A stretch of DNA of 64,000 nt from Streptomyces sp. LBL. GTDB taxonomy: Bacteria > Actinomycetota > Actinomycetes > Streptomycetales > Streptomycetaceae. The stretch lies in contig NZ_JARXYX010000013.1 of the NCBI RefSeq assembly GCF_029893585.1, positions 124,001 through 188,000 on the forward strand, written 5' to 3'. Numbering within the stretch: the first letter of the stretch is position 1; each line of letters starts with the position of its first letter. A model generated the notes under the pieces. That model saw only the letters and a list, made by a program, of their open reading frames with translations. It was not told where the DNA came from and did no database searches. A program made the translations under genes and the position numbers. Below, one piece after another: positions 61,632 through 64,000 of this stretch.

Positions 61632-64000
61632 TCAGCCGAGCAGTTCGACCTCCGACACCACCGCCTCGCCGTCGACGACCAGACGGTACTTCGCGTAGTC
61701 ACCCGGCGTCCGCACGGAGAACGCACGGGTCTGCCTGTCCCACGGGAAGGACTGCCCGGAGCGTTCGTCCAGCGTCTTCCACGTGGTCCCGTCGGCCGAG
61801 CCCTGGAGCGTCCAGCCGGTCGGCGCCTTCGTCCGGTCCGCCGACGAGGTCAGCGTGTACTGGACCGCCTTGACCTGCCCGGAGACCGGCAGATCCAGCG
61901 GCGACGCCACAGGGGCGTCCGTCGCCGAGGTGTTGTCGAACAGGGCACCCTCGCCCTTCAGCACGTCGGCGCGCGGGGTCGGCACCTTGTCGTCCTGGGT
62001 GATCGACACAGGGGCCGCGTTCGTCCCCGTGCCCCACGACGACGGCTTCGGCCCCATGGCGAAGTCCAGGACCCCGCCCTTCGCCAGCAGCGAGTGGGGG
62101 AGCGAAGTCGAGGTCCATGTACGGCCGTTGACCTTCAGTCCCTGCACGTACACGTTCTTCGCGCTGTTCTTCGGCGCCCTGACGACCAGGTCCCGGCCGT
62201 TCTCCAGATGGACCGTCGCCTTGGTGAACAGCGGGGAGCCGACGGTGTATTCGCCGCTGCCCATGACCAGCGGGTAGAAGCCGAGCGCGGAGAACAGGAA
62301 CCAGGCCGACTGCTCGCCGTTGTCCTCGTCGCCGTGGTAACCCTGCCCGATCTCGCTGCCGGTGTAGAGGCGGGACAGCACCTCGCGCACGTTCTTCTGG
62401 GTCTTCCAGGGCTGCCCGGCCGCGTCGTACATGTAGTTCACGTGGTGGGCCACCTGGTTGGAGTGACCGTACATGCCCATCCGGACGTCCCGGGCCTCGG
62501 TCATCTCGTGGATGACACCGCCGTAGGAGCCGACGACGTCCGGCGAGGCGGTCTCCGGGGTGGCGAAGTACTCGTCGAGCTTCTCCCCGAGACCGCCGCG
62601 GCCGCCGTACAGGTTGGCGAGGCCCCGGCTGTCCTGCGGGGCGGTGAAGGCGTAGCCCCAGCCGTTGGTCTCGGTGTAGTCGTAGCCCCACACCCGCGGG
62701 TCGTACGTCGACGACTCGACCCGCCAGTCACCCTTGGCGTCCCGGCCCTGGAAGAAGCCGGCCTTGGAGTCGAAGAGGTTGACGTAGTCCTGGGCGCGGT
62801 TGAGGAAGTACGCGGACTCCTCCTGGTAGCGCTTCTCGCCGGTCTCCTTGTGGAGGGCCTGGCCCATCCTCGCGATGCCGTAGTCGTTGAGGTAGCCCTC
62901 CAGCGCCCACGACAGGCCCTCGTGCGTGTCGGTGCTCGTGTAGCCGAGGAACGGCGAGGTCGCCATGCCCTTGCGGCCCACGCCGGACGACGGGGGCACG
63001 ACGGTCGCGTTCTTCAGGGCCGCGTCGTACGCCGACTTCGCGTCGAAGCCGACACCCTTGACGTACGCGTCCGCGAAGGCCACGTCCGAGGAGGTGCCGG
63101 TCATCAGGTCCGCGTACCCGGGGGAGGACCAGCGCGAGGTCCAGCCGCCGTCCTTGTACTGCTGCACGAACCCGTCGACCATCTCACCGGCCTGACCGGG
63201 CGTCAGCAGTGAGTACGCCGGCCAGGTCGTCCGATACGTGTCCCAGAAGCCGTTGTTGATGTACACCTTGCCGTCCACGATCTTGGCGCCGGTGTGGGTC
63301 GGGGTGTCCGGGCCCGGCATCGGCGAGAACGGGGACGCGTACTGGAACGTCGAACCGACCTTCTCGAAGCCGGAGTTGGGGTACAGGTACAGCCGGTACA
63401 GGCTGGAGTACAACGTGGTCAGCTGGTCCGGCGTCGCGCCCTCCACCTCGACCTTGCCGAGGATCCGGTCCCACTGCTGCTGGGCGCGCGACTTCACCTT
63501 CGCGAAGGAGGTGCCGTCGGGAATCTCCTGGCGGAGGTTGTCCTTCGCCTGGTCGAGGCTGATCAGCGAGGTCGCCAGGCGCAGCGTGACCGTCCGGTCC
63601 TCGGCCTTGAAGCGCAGGTACCCCTTGACACCGCTCGACGCTCCGTCGGTCACCGGCTTGTCGAACACGCCGTACACGAAGAGCCGGGTGGCACCGGTCG
63701 ACAGGCCGGACTTCACGTCCGAGTAACCGGTGATGATCCCGTTCTCCTGGTCGAGGGTCAGTCCGGCCTGGTCGGTCACGTTGTCGAAGAGGACGCTGGT
63801 GTCGTCGCCCGGGTAGGTGAAGCGCAGTGCCGCCGCGTGGTCGGTCGGCGCCATCTCGGCCTTCAGCCCGTTCTCGAACCGCACTCCGTAGTAGTACGGC
63901 CGCGCGGTCTCGTTCTCGTGCCGGAAGGCCAGCTCACGCGCCTCACGACCGGTGTCCGGGGTTCCGGAGGCCGCCGACGGCATCACCTGGAAGGTCTGCC
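61632..64000 (-). CDS. GH92 family glycosidase (alpha-mannosidase type), N-terminal part outside window
   Basis: The frame is open to the right edge, so the N-terminus and start are missing; about 789 residues are seen. GH92 landmarks are the PSAASGTPDTGREARELAFRHENETARPYYYGVRF strand region, FWDTYRTTWPAYSLLTP (about DNA 63215-63250), HEGLSWALEGY, GDEDNGEQSAWFLFSALGFYPL with the catalytic carboxylates (about 62280-62340), and GSPLFTKATVHLENG. The last 140 residues form a discoidin-like carbohydrate-binding domain (VKAVQYTLTSSADRTKAPTGWTLQGSADGTTWKTL). It would be an exo-alpha-1,2-mannosidase, calcium-dependent and probably secreted. Its end faces an incoming promoter. Confidence 0.92.
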   Translation of the reverse strand, partial: QTFQVMPSAASGTPDTGREARELAFRHENETARPYYYGVRFENGLKAEMAPTDHAAALRFTYPGDDTSVLFDNVTDQAGLTLDQENGIITGYSDVKSGLSTGATRLFVYGVFDKPVTDGASSGVKGYLRFKAEDRTVTLRLATSLISLDQAKDNLRQEIPDGTSFAKVKSRAQQQWDRILGKVEVEGATPDQLTTLYSSLYRLYLYPNSGFEKVGSTFQYASPFSPMPGPDTPTHTGAKIVDGKVYINNGFWDTYRTTWPAYSLLTPGQAGEMVDGFVQQYKDGGWTSRWSSPGYADLMTGTSSDVAFADAYVKGVGFDAKSAYDAALKNATVVPPSSGVGRKGMATSPFLGYTSTDTHEGLSWALEGYLNDYGIARMGQALHKETGEKRYQEESAYFLNRAQDYVNLFDSKAGFFQGRDAKGDWRVESSTYDPRVWGYDYTETNGWGYAFTAPQDSRGLANLYGGRGGLGEKLDEYFATPETASPDVVGSYGGVIHEMTEARDVRMGMYGHSNQVAHHVNYMYDAAGQPWKTQKNVREVLSRLYTGSEIGQGYHGDEDNGEQSAWFLFSALGFYPLVMGSGEYTVGSPLFTKATVHLENGRDLVVRAPKNSAKNVYVQGLKVNGRTWTSTSLPHSLLAKGGVLDFAMGPKPSSWGTGTNAAPVSITQDDKVPTPRADVLKGEGALFDNTSATDAPVASPLDLPVSGQVKAVQYTLTSSADRTKAPTGWTLQGSADGTTWKTLDERSGQSFPWDRQTRAFSVRTPGDYAKYRLVVDGEAVVSEVELLG

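Noticed and set aside
61455..63212. 585-codon plus-strand frame after the CebR-type promoter
   Set aside because: All but the first 55 or so codons is antisense to GH92; kept only as a question about the orphan promoter.

Overview
The window looks like chromosomal DNA from Streptomyces or a very close relative. GC is very high with strong third-position bias, ATGA/GTGA start-stop overlaps are common, GTG starts are frequent, and the murA-like/aconitase and arginine deiminase/ornithine carbamoyltransferase pairs are ones I associate with that genus from memory. There is no tRNA, rRNA or CRISPR array that I can see.

Layout. 1-5.6 kb: the 3' end of a polynucleotide kinase-phosphatase gene, a cation/proton antiporter, arginine deiminase, ornithine carbamoyltransferase and a small RsbW-like ATPase. 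5.8-8.5 kb: a decayed patch with an aldo/keto reductase remnant and a carboxylesterase remnant on either side of an intact secreted Sde182/DUF1593-type protein. 8.5-17.7 kb: a minus-strand operon with the gene order of proteobacterial indole-3-acetic acid (auxin) degradation, iacA-B-C-D-E-F-G-H, running directly into catB-catA-catC. 17.7-26.8 kb: a minus-strand block of start-stop overlapped genes holding a peptide-type ABC transporter, a SnoaL-like protein, an 86-residue unknown, a FixJ/StyR-type response regulator, a PAS histidine kinase and an amidohydrolase. 26.9-32.5 kb: a sugar module of two Gfo/Idh/MocA oxidoreductases and two xylose-isomerase-like TIM barrels, divergent from a ROK regulator. 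32.5-35.8 kb: a damaged acyl-CoA operon (frameshifted ligase, enoyl-CoA hydratase, SDR). 36.3-43.6 kb: accessory regulators and oxidoreductases. 43.9-44.7 kb: a scar made of transposase and integrase remnants. 44.7-49.4 kb: an HTH-MurA fusion protein and aconitase, divergently transcribed. 49.5-58.4 kb: two large paralogous secreted S8 proteases flanking a LuxR-type regulator. 58.6-64 kb: a 12-bp tandem repeat, a membrane Ser/Thr kinase with a PQQ-type sensor domain, an apparently orphan CebR-type promoter, and the 3' end of a GH92 mannosidase gene.

How the central part may work. The ABC transporter, amidohydrolase, Iac enzymes and Cat enzymes read as one catabolic unit: import of a small amide-linked compound, hydrolysis, oxidation of the released indole-3-acetate to catechol, and ortho-cleavage to 3-oxoadipate enol-lactone. 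The two-component system encoded inside the unit is the obvious sensor. A perfect palindrome 17726-17745, placed about 66 bp before a predicted iacA transcription start, is the obvious target. The identity of the Iac enzymes rests on family assignment plus gene order. Import of auxin conjugates is my inference. The later enzymes (enol-lactone hydrolase, CoA transferase, thiolase) are not in this window.
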